From Halomarinibacterium sp034670265 (GTDB lineage Bacteria; Bacteroidota; Bacteroidia; Flavobacteriales; Flavobacteriaceae), in the NCBI GenBank assembly GCA_034670265.1, contig JAXMNU010000003.1:310001-374000 (forward strand): a DNA stretch of 64,000 nt, written 5' to 3'. Below the pieces are notes generated by a model. It did no database searches. It had not been told where the DNA came from and worked only from the letters and a program-made list of their open reading frames with translations. Made by a program: the position numbers and the translations under genes. Positions 43,899-52,768 of the stretch are shown here, piece after piece. The stretch's first letter is position 1. Each line of letters starts with the position of its first letter.

Positions 43899-44960
43899 TT
43901 AATTCTGAAAATCTGGATTGTTTATAAAACTTGGATCTGAAAGCGAGAGTAGAAAAGCTTTGAGATCTGCTTTATCCTCTTCAGATAGCTGGACACCACC
44001 ATCTCCAACCGCTTTCATTAATGGATCTATGGTTTCTGAATAGACTAAACCTTCACTATAATGATTAATAACATCGTCAAGTGTTTCGAAGCGACCATCA
44101 TGCATATAAGGTGCAGTAAAGGCTAAATTCCGCAATGACGGGGTTTTAAATTTACCATCATCTCGAGGGTCTCCAGTAACATTACTTAAGCCCTTATCTA
44201 CAAAGAACTGGTCTAAGCCGTTATTGTGAAAAATATTATCTGTCCATAATGGGTTTAAAGGATTGCCATGACAATGAAAACAATCTCCTCTGGATTCGTC
44301 AAGAAAAACATTTAAGCCATTTGCTTCGGAAGGAGTTAATTCTATTTCTCCTCTTTGAAATTTGTCGAATCGAGAGTTAGCTGTAATAAGCGTTCTCATA
44401 AATTGAGCAATGGCCTTTGAAACCATCGTGGAATCAATAGTAGTTGTTCCGAATGCATCCTCAAATAATGTGGGATATTCTGTTGAGTTTTGAAGCGAAG
44501 CTACAGCATTTGGCCAGGTATTTGCCATTTCAATAGGGTTTGTAACAGGTTCAAAAATTTGATTTTCAAGAGATCCTGCTCGTCCATCCCAAAAGAATTT
44601 TCCATCGTAATTCCATGCGACATTGTGGAGAGGCATAGAATTTCGAGTGCCTGCTGTGCCATCAATTCCAATACTAAATTGACGAGAGTCACTAAATCCT
44701 GTTTGAGGTGTATGGCAATCTGCACAGGACTGTGTGTTATTGGCAGATAGAATAGGGTCGAAGAATAATTTCTTACCAAGTGCTACTCCTTCCACAGACA
44801 TTGGGTTGTCTTCAGGAATTATTGGAGGTAAAATATTTTCTTCGAAAAAAGCGGGAATTTTTAAATTTAGAGGAGTAGCTGTGTACTTTCCACCACCATC
44901 ATCCTTATTACAAGAGATAAGTGTGAAAAAGAGTACACAAAATGCTATTCCATATTTCAT
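43899..44960 (-). CDS. MauG/MbnH-like di-haem lipoprotein (cytochrome-c peroxidase family)
   Basis: 353 residues. Lipobox at LISC (Cys17). Two haem c sites, CADCH (79-83) and CFHCH (227-231), define the bacterial di-haem peroxidase/MauG superfamily. Other family blocks: LGKKLFFDPILS near 61, FFWDGRAGSLENQIFEPVTNP near 123, FKTPSLRNLAFTAPYMHDGRF near 270. Members either reduce H2O2 or, like MauG and MbnH, oxidise residues of a partner protein. Encoded 10 bases after an MbnP-like lipoprotein gene, so the MbnH role is favoured. Last gene of the six-gene cluster. Both hemes would be attached on the outer side of a membrane. Confidence 0.92.
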   Translation of the reverse strand: MKYGIAFCVLFFTLISCNKDDGGGKYTATPLNLKIPAFFEENILPPIIPEDNPMSVEGVALGKKLFFDPILSANNTQSCADCHTPQTGFSDSRQFSIGIDGTAGTRNSMPLHNVAWNYDGKFFWDGRAGSLENQIFEPVTNPIEMANTWPNAVASLQNSTEYPTLFEDAFGTTTIDSTMVSKAIAQFMRTLITANSRFDKFQRGEIELTPSEANGLNVFLDESRGDCFHCHGNPLNPLWTDNIFHNNGLDQFFVDKGLSNVTGDPRDDGKFKTPSLRNLAFTAPYMHDGRFETLDDVINHYSEGLVYSETIDPLMKAVGDGGVQLSEEDKADLKAFLLSLSDPSFINNPDFQN

Positions 44961-44970
44961 TTCAAAAAAA

Positions 44971-45750
44971 TTATTGTGTTACAGTACCCTTGCTAAAAAC
45001 ACCGTTTGAGCCATTACCCTTCATCATGATTTGAGCATCGTAATTTGGCATTAGCATTTGATATAATTGGGTAAGGTCCCAAGTATTTGGGTTTTTAAAC
45101 CATTCTGCAACATTCATTTTAACTTCTATATTAGTAGTAGAACCAATAGTAACTTGTCCAAGATTTACAACAAATGAAGTATCTGTTAATGTTATAATTG
45201 TTCCTTGTGCATCTCTATCAACAGCACGAATTGTATGATATTGATAATTTACTTCGTTTGGACTAGCAGCACTTAAATACTTACCTTCCATTCTCATATA
45301 ATGATAACCACCACCTAATATTAATGGTACATTCCATCCTCCATCTGCAGAGTTTAAATCTTGATGATTCATGTTATTATCTTCATCATCAAATCCAAAA
45401 GTAAATGATACTGTGTAAGTTCCTTCTGGGATTTCAATTTCTGGTGTAAATGTTAATTCTCCTTCTTTTACATCGATTAGTGTATAATCTCCAGCATCAA
45501 AAACTTCGCCATTGGCATTTGTAAAAGTAACGTCTGAAATAAGGTATACTAATTTTGATAAACTAAGGGTCTCACCATGGGCGTTGGTGTATTGTATCAC
45601 ATCGAAATCTGCATTTTCAATAGCATCACCATCCCAGTTGTGGGTAAAATTAAAATCCACGGTTACATTTTGTGGGGTAGCATCATCGTCACTTTTTTTA
45701 CAACTTACAATTGCTAAAGCAACAAACAGTGATAGGGCAATCTTCTTCAT
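44971..45750 (-). CDS. MbnP-family (putative copper-binding) lipoprotein
   Basis: 259 residues, lipobox AIVSC (Cys17). Family pattern: VDFNFTHNWDG near 31, LVYLISDVTFTNANGE near 67, FTFGFDDEDN near 117, then the core GGWNVPLILGGGYHYMRMEGKY (137-158; written here only as landmarks) and LTQLYQMLMPNYDAQIM near the end. Four tryptophans remain in the mature protein (39, 139, 217, 224), any of which could be oxidised by the di-haem partner. Known MbnP proteins bind Cu(I) after a Trp is converted to kynurenine by MbnH; whether this member does is inferred from family and neighbour. Confidence 0.85.
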   Translation of the reverse strand: MKKIALSLFVALAIVSCKKSDDDATPQNVTVDFNFTHNWDGDAIENADFDVIQYTNAHGETLSLSKLVYLISDVTFTNANGEVFDAGDYTLIDVKEGELTFTPEIEIPEGTYTVSFTFGFDDEDNNMNHQDLNSADGGWNVPLILGGGYHYMRMEGKYLSAASPNEVNYQYHTIRAVDRDAQGTIITLTDTSFVVNLGQVTIGSTTNIEVKMNVAEWFKNPNTWDLTQLYQMLMPNYDAQIMMKGNGSNGVFSKGTVTQ

Positions 45751-45752
45751 AT

Positions 45753-47180
45753 TTATTTAATTTTTACAATTAATAGGTCTTTAATTCCTTTATTCAAAGG
45801 GATGTCTCCATTATTACTTTCTGTATTTCCTACAACGATTAATTTTCCGTTTGATTGTAGGGCATCCTCAGCAAAGTCTAAGGAAGTTCCGCCAATTGCT
45901 TTTTCAAAAAGGAGTGTGCCAGATTCATCTATTACAAAAACCCAAGCATCGTTTTCTCCGTTGTTTGATGATACATCGTTGCTTTCGCTTCTAGTAGCCC
46001 CTGAGATTAAGTAGTTTCCATCGGAAATGGGAAGGATACTTTTAGCAGAATCAAATTGAATACCGCCATAATTTTTTTCCATTAATAATTGACCCGTAGG
46101 GGAAATTTTTATGAGCCAAACATCTGCATTGCCATAATTACTGCCTACATCTTGGTCTCCACTTCTTGAGTCACCTACAATAAAATAATTTCCATCTGAA
46201 GTTGGGGTGATTGCGTATGCTACATCTATTTCCTCACCGCCATAAGTCTTTGTCCATTCTTTGGTTCCAGCACTATTCACTTTAACCACCCAAAAATCAT
46301 AACTTCCATGATTAAATTCAATATCTGAGTTTTCTTCTACGATACTTTCAGAAGAGCCTATTAATAAAAAACCATTATCTGGGGTTTGTAAAGCGTCATA
46401 ACTACGGTCATTATTGTACCCGCCAAAATAACGTGTCCAGATAAACTCACCATTAGCATCCATTTTAATAGCCCAAAATTCACCTACACCATGTGCGTTT
46501 CCTACTCCTTGACGATCATTGTTTCCTTCACCACCACTTGCAGAAACATCGAAGAATCCTGTGGCAAAAAAGCCACCTTCGTTGGTTTCAAAAACATCAT
46601 AAGCTTGGTCACTTCCAGAATACCCAAAGTTTTGACACCAAATTTCATTTCCGCTACCGTCTATTTTTAGTAGCCAATAATCGTGAAATCCTGCATTAGC
46701 TTGAGATCCACATTGGTCGTTAGGGCTTCGGCTATATCCAGAAAGCACATAACCCCCATCACTTGTTTTGGTGATATTTGAAGCTACTTCGTCCTCGGTA
46801 CCTCCATAAACTTTATTCCACATAATGGAGCCATCAGAGGCTGAAATCTTAAGTACCCAATAGTCACTATCATTAGAAGGTCTTTGAGCTAATTCACCGT
46901 CGGTACTTCTTGTACTTCCAGCAACAATGTAATTTCCGTCATCTGCCTCAACTACAGCAACAGCTTGGTCAATATCACTTCCTCCATAGGTTTTTATCCA
47001 ATCAATTTCTCCAGTAAATAGACCTGTAGTATCGTCATCTACTGGTATGGTATCATCATCTGTTTGGGTAGTATCGTCTGCGGGTGGGTTTTCATCCTTT
47101 TTGGAGCATCCCATAAAGAGCATCCCTCCACATATCAATAAGACGAAGGGATTTAATTTTCTTTTCTTTTTAAATAGCAT
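45753..47180 (-). CDS. Lipoprotein with a seven-bladed beta-propeller
   Basis: 475 residues. A basic N-terminus and hydrophobic helix lead to the lipobox LFMGC (Cys25), followed by an Asp/Thr-rich linker (30-55). Seven repeats of about 60 residues each open with W-x-YGG-type units: WIKTYGGSDIDQA, WNKVYGGTEDEVA, WCQNFGYSGSDQA, WTRYFGGYNNDRS, WTKTYGGEEIDVA, MEKNYGGIQFDSA, FEKAIGGTSLDFA, matching a seven-bladed propeller (delta-60/SBBP-like). No enzyme motif. It is 2 bases from the MbnP-like gene, so part of the same unit. Likely a surface-facing interaction scaffold. Confidence 0.85.
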   Translation of the reverse strand: MLFKKKRKLNPFVLLICGGMLFMGCSKKDENPPADDTTQTDDDTIPVDDDTTGLFTGEIDWIKTYGGSDIDQAVAVVEADDGNYIVAGSTRSTDGELAQRPSNDSDYWVLKISASDGSIMWNKVYGGTEDEVASNITKTSDGGYVLSGYSRSPNDQCGSQANAGFHDYWLLKIDGSGNEIWCQNFGYSGSDQAYDVFETNEGGFFATGFFDVSASGGEGNNDRQGVGNAHGVGEFWAIKMDANGEFIWTRYFGGYNNDRSYDALQTPDNGFLLIGSSESIVEENSDIEFNHGSYDFWVVKVNSAGTKEWTKTYGGEEIDVAYAITPTSDGNYFIVGDSRSGDQDVGSNYGNADVWLIKISPTGQLLMEKNYGGIQFDSAKSILPISDGNYLISGATRSESNDVSSNNGENDAWVFVIDESGTLLFEKAIGGTSLDFAEDALQSNGKLIVVGNTESNNGDIPLNKGIKDLLIVKIK

Positions 47181-47190
47181 TTTTTAAGAC

Positions 47191-48597
47191 TTAGTTCACA
47201 ACTAATCTTAGGGTAGTATTTTTATTAATGTTTACTAAATACATCCCTGTTTTTAGCGATGAAATATTAATAGTTTGGGTTTTATTTTGAGGCACATCTT
47301 TATTTATTACTTTTTGCCCTAATACACTGTATATTTCTATATTTTGAATAGGGGCATCTTTTGAAGAGATCGTAATATTTTCTCTTGCAGGATTAGGAGT
47401 CATGGTAAAATTAAAGTCTTCATTATCATTAATGCTAAGATTCGATTCTTTTACCAAAGTAAAACCACCGCCACCACTAATAACAATATTTCCGCTTGCA
47501 AAAAACGGATATACATTCCAAGCACCGCTATAGTTAGCATTGTTGTTTGCCGGATATGTGTCAAAATATCCAATCTCTGACATGTTTTGATTTGCGATAT
47601 CTGAAATGTCAATAACTCTTAATCCACCACTATAGCTAGATAGATAGAAGGTGTCGCCTATTACATAACCATTATGATCTGTTGATGCAATGTCTGCATA
47701 ATAATCAAAGTGAAAACTAGGATTGTCTAAGTCTGAAACATCAAATACAACTGTTCTAGTATTGAATCCAAAATCTTGTTCATCGATTTCATCTCCAAGT
47801 AAAAAATAATTTCGATCATCGGTTAACCAACCTTGGTGTGTATATGAGGTATTTCCATAGTTAATGGTTGATATTAATTGTGGGTTTAATTTATCTGTAA
47901 CATCTACAATGACAACTTCATCTGCATTACTTCCAAAAAGAATTTCTTGTCCAGTGTAATCAGTGTCAGGACCATCATAAATAATAATTTGAGCATCGTG
48001 AGTGTAACCACTTCCGTCATAATCTCCAATCATAAAAGGACTTAATGGATTTTGAATATTTATGAATAAAGGGCCTCCATTTGCAGGGTCTGCACCAACA
48101 ACATACGCATACCCACTTTCTTCATTTATAGCAATATTATGGGCACTACCAAAAACACCTAAATGTGCATCTTCTGTAAAAGTTTCAGGAGGAGCAGGAA
48201 CATTTCTAAGCCTAGTTAAATCAAATACTTGTAGCCCGTGCCCGTCTGCTTCGCTTACAATAAAGGCATAATTATTATAAACCTTAATATCTCTCCAAAT
48301 AGTTGAAGATGTATGCGTAGGAAGCTTCCCGAGGTAAACTACGTTCACTGGGTCCGATATATCTATAAAAGCTGTACCATTATCAAGTCCTACTATGGCA
48401 TATTCTTTACCGTCATCCGGATCTGTCCAACCCCATGAGTCGTTTCCACCGTTTGCATTCATTTGACCTAAAACAAGTTTTGCTTGAAGGTCATATCCGC
48501 TACAAGGAAACCCATTAGCATTTCCTCCAGAACAAGGTGTCTGTGCAAGAAAAGGTGTAGTGACTAATATTGCTAAAATAAATGTAATCTTTTTCAT
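47191..48597 (-). CDS. Choice-of-anchor-B propeller protein with type A T9SS sorting domain (short form)
   Basis: 468 residues: signal peptide (MKKITFILAILVTTPFLAQ), a choice-of-anchor-B (LVIVD-type) propeller (about 20-390; NDSWGWTDPDDGKEYAIVGL, FIDISDPVNVVYLGKLPTH, VFDLTRLRNV) and a C-terminal type A sorting signal (about 400-468; TPNPARENITI, INISSLKTGMYLVNI). Third of three tandem paralogues; unlike its neighbours it has no HYR-type Ig modules between propeller and tail. Exported to the cell surface or medium by the type IX system. Function unknown. Confidence 0.92.
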   Translation of the reverse strand: MKKITFILAILVTTPFLAQTPCSGGNANGFPCSGYDLQAKLVLGQMNANGGNDSWGWTDPDDGKEYAIVGLDNGTAFIDISDPVNVVYLGKLPTHTSSTIWRDIKVYNNYAFIVSEADGHGLQVFDLTRLRNVPAPPETFTEDAHLGVFGSAHNIAINEESGYAYVVGADPANGGPLFINIQNPLSPFMIGDYDGSGYTHDAQIIIYDGPDTDYTGQEILFGSNADEVVIVDVTDKLNPQLISTINYGNTSYTHQGWLTDDRNYFLLGDEIDEQDFGFNTRTVVFDVSDLDNPSFHFDYYADIASTDHNGYVIGDTFYLSSYSGGLRVIDISDIANQNMSEIGYFDTYPANNNANYSGAWNVYPFFASGNIVISGGGGFTLVKESNLSINDNEDFNFTMTPNPARENITISSKDAPIQNIEIYSVLGQKVINKDVPQNKTQTINISSLKTGMYLVNINKNTTLRLVVN

Positions 48598-48665
48598 AAT
48601 AATGGTGTTTTAGGCAAGAACGTTTAATAAATGCGGTTAGTGTACCACCTTATATTATATTAACC

Positions 48666-50582
48666 TTATTGTTTAATTATTTTTTTCGTTGCTTTCTCGT
48701 TTAGATTTATGAAATAGATTCCTTTAGAAAAGGAAGATATATCAATTGATGTTTGCTCTAAGTCGATATTTTTTAAACTAACTAACACCTTTCCTGTAAT
48801 GTCTACTACAGAAATTGATGTAATGTTCTGGTTCTTTGAAACTATGTTTATTTTTTCAGAACTAGGGTTTGGATAAATAACTATTCCTTTTGAAAATGGA
48901 GTGTCTTCAATTCCCAATTCAGGGACTACGGTTATTTCAAATGAACAATTGCCTGTGTTTCCTTCATCATCGGTAGATTCAAAAGAGATTTCATGTGTAC
49001 CTTCAGCAAGTTGTGTTCCTGCAGATGGAGACTGTAATATGGTTAGTCCCGTACTACAATTATCTGTTGCTGTTACACTCCCGTTAGTGACATAGTCAGG
49101 TAAGGTATAATATGTTTGTCCAGCATCAAAAAGAACTGTTTCGTCATTGTAACAGTCAAACGTTGGGCCTAAGTTATCTTCAATTGTAACTATTGCTGTA
49201 CAGGTGTCTGTATTACCAGAAGGATCTGAAACTGTAAGAGTAACTGTTACCGAACTCCCAATATCTGAGCAATCAAAAGTATTTGGTGTAACTGTAAAAG
49301 AAACAAAACCACTATCATCACTAGAACCTCCGTCAACATCGTTTCCAGCTACAACAACCTCTCCATTTTCATCAAGTTCTGCTGTAAAGTCTTGGCAAAC
49401 TGCTGTTGGGTCTGTATTGTCTATAGCAGAAGCTTTAACTAAGAAAAACCCACCTTGTCTATCATTAATAACGATATGACCACTACCAAAATATGGATAT
49501 ACATTCCAAACACCATCATAGCCAGCATTATTTCCAGAAGGATAAGTATCAAAATACCCGGTTTCTGAAATATTATTATTTCCAATATCTGAAACATCTA
49601 GAACTCTTAATCCAGCAGCATAATTTGCTAAATAATAAGAATTTCCTACAACATAGCCATTATGATCTGTTGCTGGAGTAGTTCCAAAATAGTCGAAATC
49701 ATGAACAGGATTATTTAAATCATTTAAATCATAAACTAAAGTTTTGGTATTAAATCCAAAGTCTTGCTCGTCAATTTCATCTCCAATTAAAATATATCTT
49801 TGGTCTTCTGTAAACCAAACCTGGTGAGAATAGGATGGATTAGCATATGAAATAGTTGCTAATACTTGAGGATTAGACTTGTTGGTAACATCAATAATTT
49901 TTACTGTTTGTTCCCAACCATTACAACTAATCATAATTTCTTGACCAGTATATGCTGCGTCTGGGCCGCTGTATGTTACAACTTGAGCATCGTGAATATA
50001 ACTACTAGAATATTGCCCAGCAGTTTGTGGGTTTAAAGGGTTTGAAACATCTATAAATGTAGCGCCATTAGAATCTCCACCAACCATATATGCATACCCT
50101 GTATCTTCATTCATTACTAAGTTATGGGCTGCACCAACACCGCCATAATGTGCATCTTCGGTAAAGGTTACTGGCGGGTTTGAAACGTTTCTAAGTCGAG
50201 TTAAATCGAATACCTGCATTCCATGGCCTCCAGCTTCGCTCACAACAAAAGCATAGTCTTCATACACTTTTATATCTCTCCAAGTGGTACTTGTTGTGTG
50301 CGTTGGAAGTTTCCCTAAATATACTGGGTTTATTGGGTCAGACATATCTATAAAGGCAACACCATCCTCGAGTCCCATTAAATAATATTCATCACCATTA
50401 GTAGGATCTGTCCAGCCCCAGGAATCGTTTGCACCCGAAGTGTTAAAAGTTGAAAGCGGAATATGCGAAACTAAATCGTAGCCATCACAAGGATATGCTC
50501 CAGCCATACCAGCTACACAAGGTGTTTGTGCAAATAAAGTGCCAGATAAAAATAAGGCTGAGAGAAATAATAAATTGTTCAT
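48666..50582 (-). CDS. Choice-of-anchor-B propeller protein with HYR modules and type A T9SS sorting domain
   Basis: 638 residues. Signal peptide (NNLLFLSALFLSGTLFAQ), propeller (about 20-390; NDSWGWTDPTNGDEYYLMGL, DMSDPINPVYLGKLPTH), two HYR-type Ig modules (about 395-560; DPTAVCQDFTAELDENG, DPSGNTDTCTAIVTIEDN, LAEGTHEISFESTDDEGN) and type A sorting tail (IYPNPSSEKINIVSK, SFSKGIYFINL). Close paralogue of the upstream 639-residue protein, same domain order. Part of the six-gene unit: 34 bases after the first paralogue and 68 bases before the third. Confidence 0.92.
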   Translation of the reverse strand: MNNLLFLSALFLSGTLFAQTPCVAGMAGAYPCDGYDLVSHIPLSTFNTSGANDSWGWTDPTNGDEYYLMGLEDGVAFIDMSDPINPVYLGKLPTHTTSTTWRDIKVYEDYAFVVSEAGGHGMQVFDLTRLRNVSNPPVTFTEDAHYGGVGAAHNLVMNEDTGYAYMVGGDSNGATFIDVSNPLNPQTAGQYSSSYIHDAQVVTYSGPDAAYTGQEIMISCNGWEQTVKIIDVTNKSNPQVLATISYANPSYSHQVWFTEDQRYILIGDEIDEQDFGFNTKTLVYDLNDLNNPVHDFDYFGTTPATDHNGYVVGNSYYLANYAAGLRVLDVSDIGNNNISETGYFDTYPSGNNAGYDGVWNVYPYFGSGHIVINDRQGGFFLVKASAIDNTDPTAVCQDFTAELDENGEVVVAGNDVDGGSSDDSGFVSFTVTPNTFDCSDIGSSVTVTLTVSDPSGNTDTCTAIVTIEDNLGPTFDCYNDETVLFDAGQTYYTLPDYVTNGSVTATDNCSTGLTILQSPSAGTQLAEGTHEISFESTDDEGNTGNCSFEITVVPELGIEDTPFSKGIVIYPNPSSEKINIVSKNQNITSISVVDITGKVLVSLKNIDLEQTSIDISSFSKGIYFINLNEKATKKIIKQ

Positions 50583-50616
50583 TGTTTTTTATTTAAAGCC
50601 CAAAGGGCCTAATTAT

Positions 50617-52536
50617 TTATTGCTTGATTATTTTTTTTGTTGCTTTACCATTAATATTTACAAAATATATCCCTTTTGAAAATGCCGAAATATCTATGGT
50701 AGTTTGAACTAAGTCAAGACCACTTTGATTTATTAATCTTTTACCAGTAATATCTATAATTGTAATTGAGGTGATATTTTCGGTTTTAGATGAGATAGTT
50801 AATTCTCCTTTTGAAGGATTAGGAAAAACACTTACTCCTTTTGAAAATAGTGCATCTTCAATTCCTAATTCTGGAACTACAGTAAGATCGAAATTGCAAA
50901 TGCTATTATTGCCTTCATCATCAACCGTTTCAAAAGTTATTGTATGAGGCCCTTCTGCAAGTTGTGTGCCTGGTAAAGGATCTTGAGAAATTGTTAAACT
51001 TGAAGTACAGTTGTCTACTGCCGTAATATCACCATTACCAACATAGTCTGGCAATGTATAGAAAGTTTCTCCAGCATCAACTTCTTCAGTTTGATTGTCT
51101 AAGCATTCAAAAAGAGGGCCAAGGTCATCAATTATTGTAACATCAGCGGTACAAGTATCTGTGTTCCCAGAAGGGTCTGTTACAGTAAGAGTAACTGTAA
51201 CAGTAGTGCCAATGTCAGAACAATCAAAAACATTAGGCGTAACAGAGAATGATACAAATCCACTATTGTCTGTAGAGCCTCCATTTACATTATTGCCTGA
51301 AACAATTGCTTGACCATCTTGGGCAATTTTAGCTATGTAATCTTGACATACTGCAACAGGATCTGTGGTATCAACTTCATTTGATTTTACAACAAAAAAA
51401 CCACGATTAATATCACTTATTACAATGTTTCCGCTTCCAAAATAAGGATACACACTCCAAGCGCCATCAAAATTTGCATTATTATTATTAGGGTATGAAT
51501 CGAAATATCCTATTTCGTTCATGTTTTGGTTTGCAATATCGCTTATATCAAAAACACGCATACCAGCTCTATAATTTGCCATATAATATTTGTCTCCTAA
51601 AACATAGCCGTTATGGTCAATTGCTTCGGTTGCTCCAAATAATTCAAAATGAAATTGTGGATTGTCTAAATCATCAAAATCGAAAATTACTGTTCTTGTG
51701 TTAAAGCCAAAGTCCAATTCATCTACTTCGTCACCTAAAATAAAATACCTTTGATCCTCTGTAAACCACCCTTGGTGTGTATAACCTACATTAGTGTAAC
51801 TTATACTAGAAATGTTTACTGGGTTTGCTTTGTCGGTAACGTCTACTATAACAACTTCATTTTCGTTACTACCTATTAAAATTTCTCTACCTGTGTAATC
51901 AGTGTCAGGACCATTATAAGTTATTACTTGAGCATCGTGACTATAATCGTCCATAGCATATCCGCCTTCACTTACAGGGTTAGTTGGGTTTTGAATGTTT
52001 ATAAACCAAGGGCCTCCATTAAAAAAACTAGTTCCTACGGGGTAAGCATATCCTGTATCTTCATTAATTACAATATTGTGAGCGTTTCCAAAACCATTAA
52101 AATGTGCATCTTCGGTAAAAGTAGCAGGTGGGCTAGTAACATTTCTAAGGCGTGTTAGGTCAAATACCTGCATTCCATGTCCATTGGCCTCGCTAACAAC
52201 AAATGCGTGATTGTTATAAACTTTTATGTCTCTCCATGTACTGTTACCAGTATGAGTTGGTAGTTTTCCTAAATATACTGGATTAACAGGGTCTGAAATA
52301 TCTATAAAAGCTGTTCCATTACTTAATCCCATTATAGCGTACTCTTTTCCATCTAATGGGTCTGTCCATCCCCAAGAATCATTTCCTGATCCAGCATTTA
52401 AATCAGATAAACTAAGTCGAGATTGAAGGTCATATCCATCGCAAGGGTATGTTCCCGCCATACCACCAGAACAAGGTGTTTGAGAAAATGTAATAATAGG
52501 GAGAAGTAGCAATAAAGAAAATAGATTTTTCATCAT
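50617..52536 (-). CDS. Choice-of-anchor-B propeller protein with HYR modules and type A T9SS sorting domain, first in the cluster
   Basis: 639 residues, two adjacent ATG codons at the start (52536 or 52533). Signal peptide (MKNLFSLLLLLPIITFSQ), propeller (about 20-390; NDSWGWTDPLDGKEYAIMGL, FIDISDPVNPVYLGKLPTH, MQVFDLTRLRNV), two HYR modules (about 395-560) and type A tail (VFPNPSKGELTISSK, AFSKGIYFVNI). The four adjacent Cys in the HYR units (VCQDY, FDCSD, DTCTADV, FECLD) would form disulfides outside the cell. First gene of the cluster, with a palindromic promoter-like site upstream. Confidence 0.92.
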   Translation of the reverse strand: MMKNLFSLLLLLPIITFSQTPCSGGMAGTYPCDGYDLQSRLSLSDLNAGSGNDSWGWTDPLDGKEYAIMGLSNGTAFIDISDPVNPVYLGKLPTHTGNSTWRDIKVYNNHAFVVSEANGHGMQVFDLTRLRNVTSPPATFTEDAHFNGFGNAHNIVINEDTGYAYPVGTSFFNGGPWFINIQNPTNPVSEGGYAMDDYSHDAQVITYNGPDTDYTGREILIGSNENEVVIVDVTDKANPVNISSISYTNVGYTHQGWFTEDQRYFILGDEVDELDFGFNTRTVIFDFDDLDNPQFHFELFGATEAIDHNGYVLGDKYYMANYRAGMRVFDISDIANQNMNEIGYFDSYPNNNNANFDGAWSVYPYFGSGNIVISDINRGFFVVKSNEVDTTDPVAVCQDYIAKIAQDGQAIVSGNNVNGGSTDNSGFVSFSVTPNVFDCSDIGTTVTVTLTVTDPSGNTDTCTADVTIIDDLGPLFECLDNQTEEVDAGETFYTLPDYVGNGDITAVDNCTSSLTISQDPLPGTQLAEGPHTITFETVDDEGNNSICNFDLTVVPELGIEDALFSKGVSVFPNPSKGELTISSKTENITSITIIDITGKRLINQSGLDLVQTTIDISAFSKGIYFVNINGKATKKIIKQ

Positions 52537-52589
52537 GATAAAGGGGTTAGGGAGTATAAGTAAAAATGATACCGTAATTCAACAATTTT

Positions 52590-52606
52590 TTAGCTTTCAA
52601 AGCTAA
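52590..52606. promoter_or_regulatory. Palindrome containing a -7-like box upstream of the MbnP/MauG cluster
   Basis: TTAGCTTT C AAAGCTAA, perfect 8-base arms. Read on the minus strand it contains TAGCTTTG (52605-52598), a TAnnTTTG match, about 60 bases before the first start codon. It may be a promoter with overlapping operator; no -33 TTTG was found. Confidence 0.4.
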
Positions 52607-52740
52607 CAATTTAATAGGAATATTTTTGTTAAAGTCTTTATTTTGTTGCAAATATTCTATTTTTTCTGTGGTTTTAGCCCTCTTTTTTGAAAGATTTATA
52701 ATCCTTCTTACTTTTTAAGTGTACTTCTTTTATGAAATTG

Positions 52741-52748
52741 TATTTTTG
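52741..52748 (+). promoter_or_regulatory. Candidate -7 element for thiL
   Basis: TATTTTTG matches TAnnTTTG and lies 20 bases before the thiL ATG. No clear -33 element. Confidence 0.4.
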
Positions 52749-52768
52749 TTCCATGATAAATTTTAAGC

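Noticed and set aside
43899..45750. A link between kynA (tryptophan to kynurenine pathway, 4.3 kb) and the possible kynurenine residue in the MbnP-like protein
   Set aside because: MbnH-type chemistry oxidises a protein-bound Trp and needs no free kynurenine; the genes are 40 kb apart in separate units.
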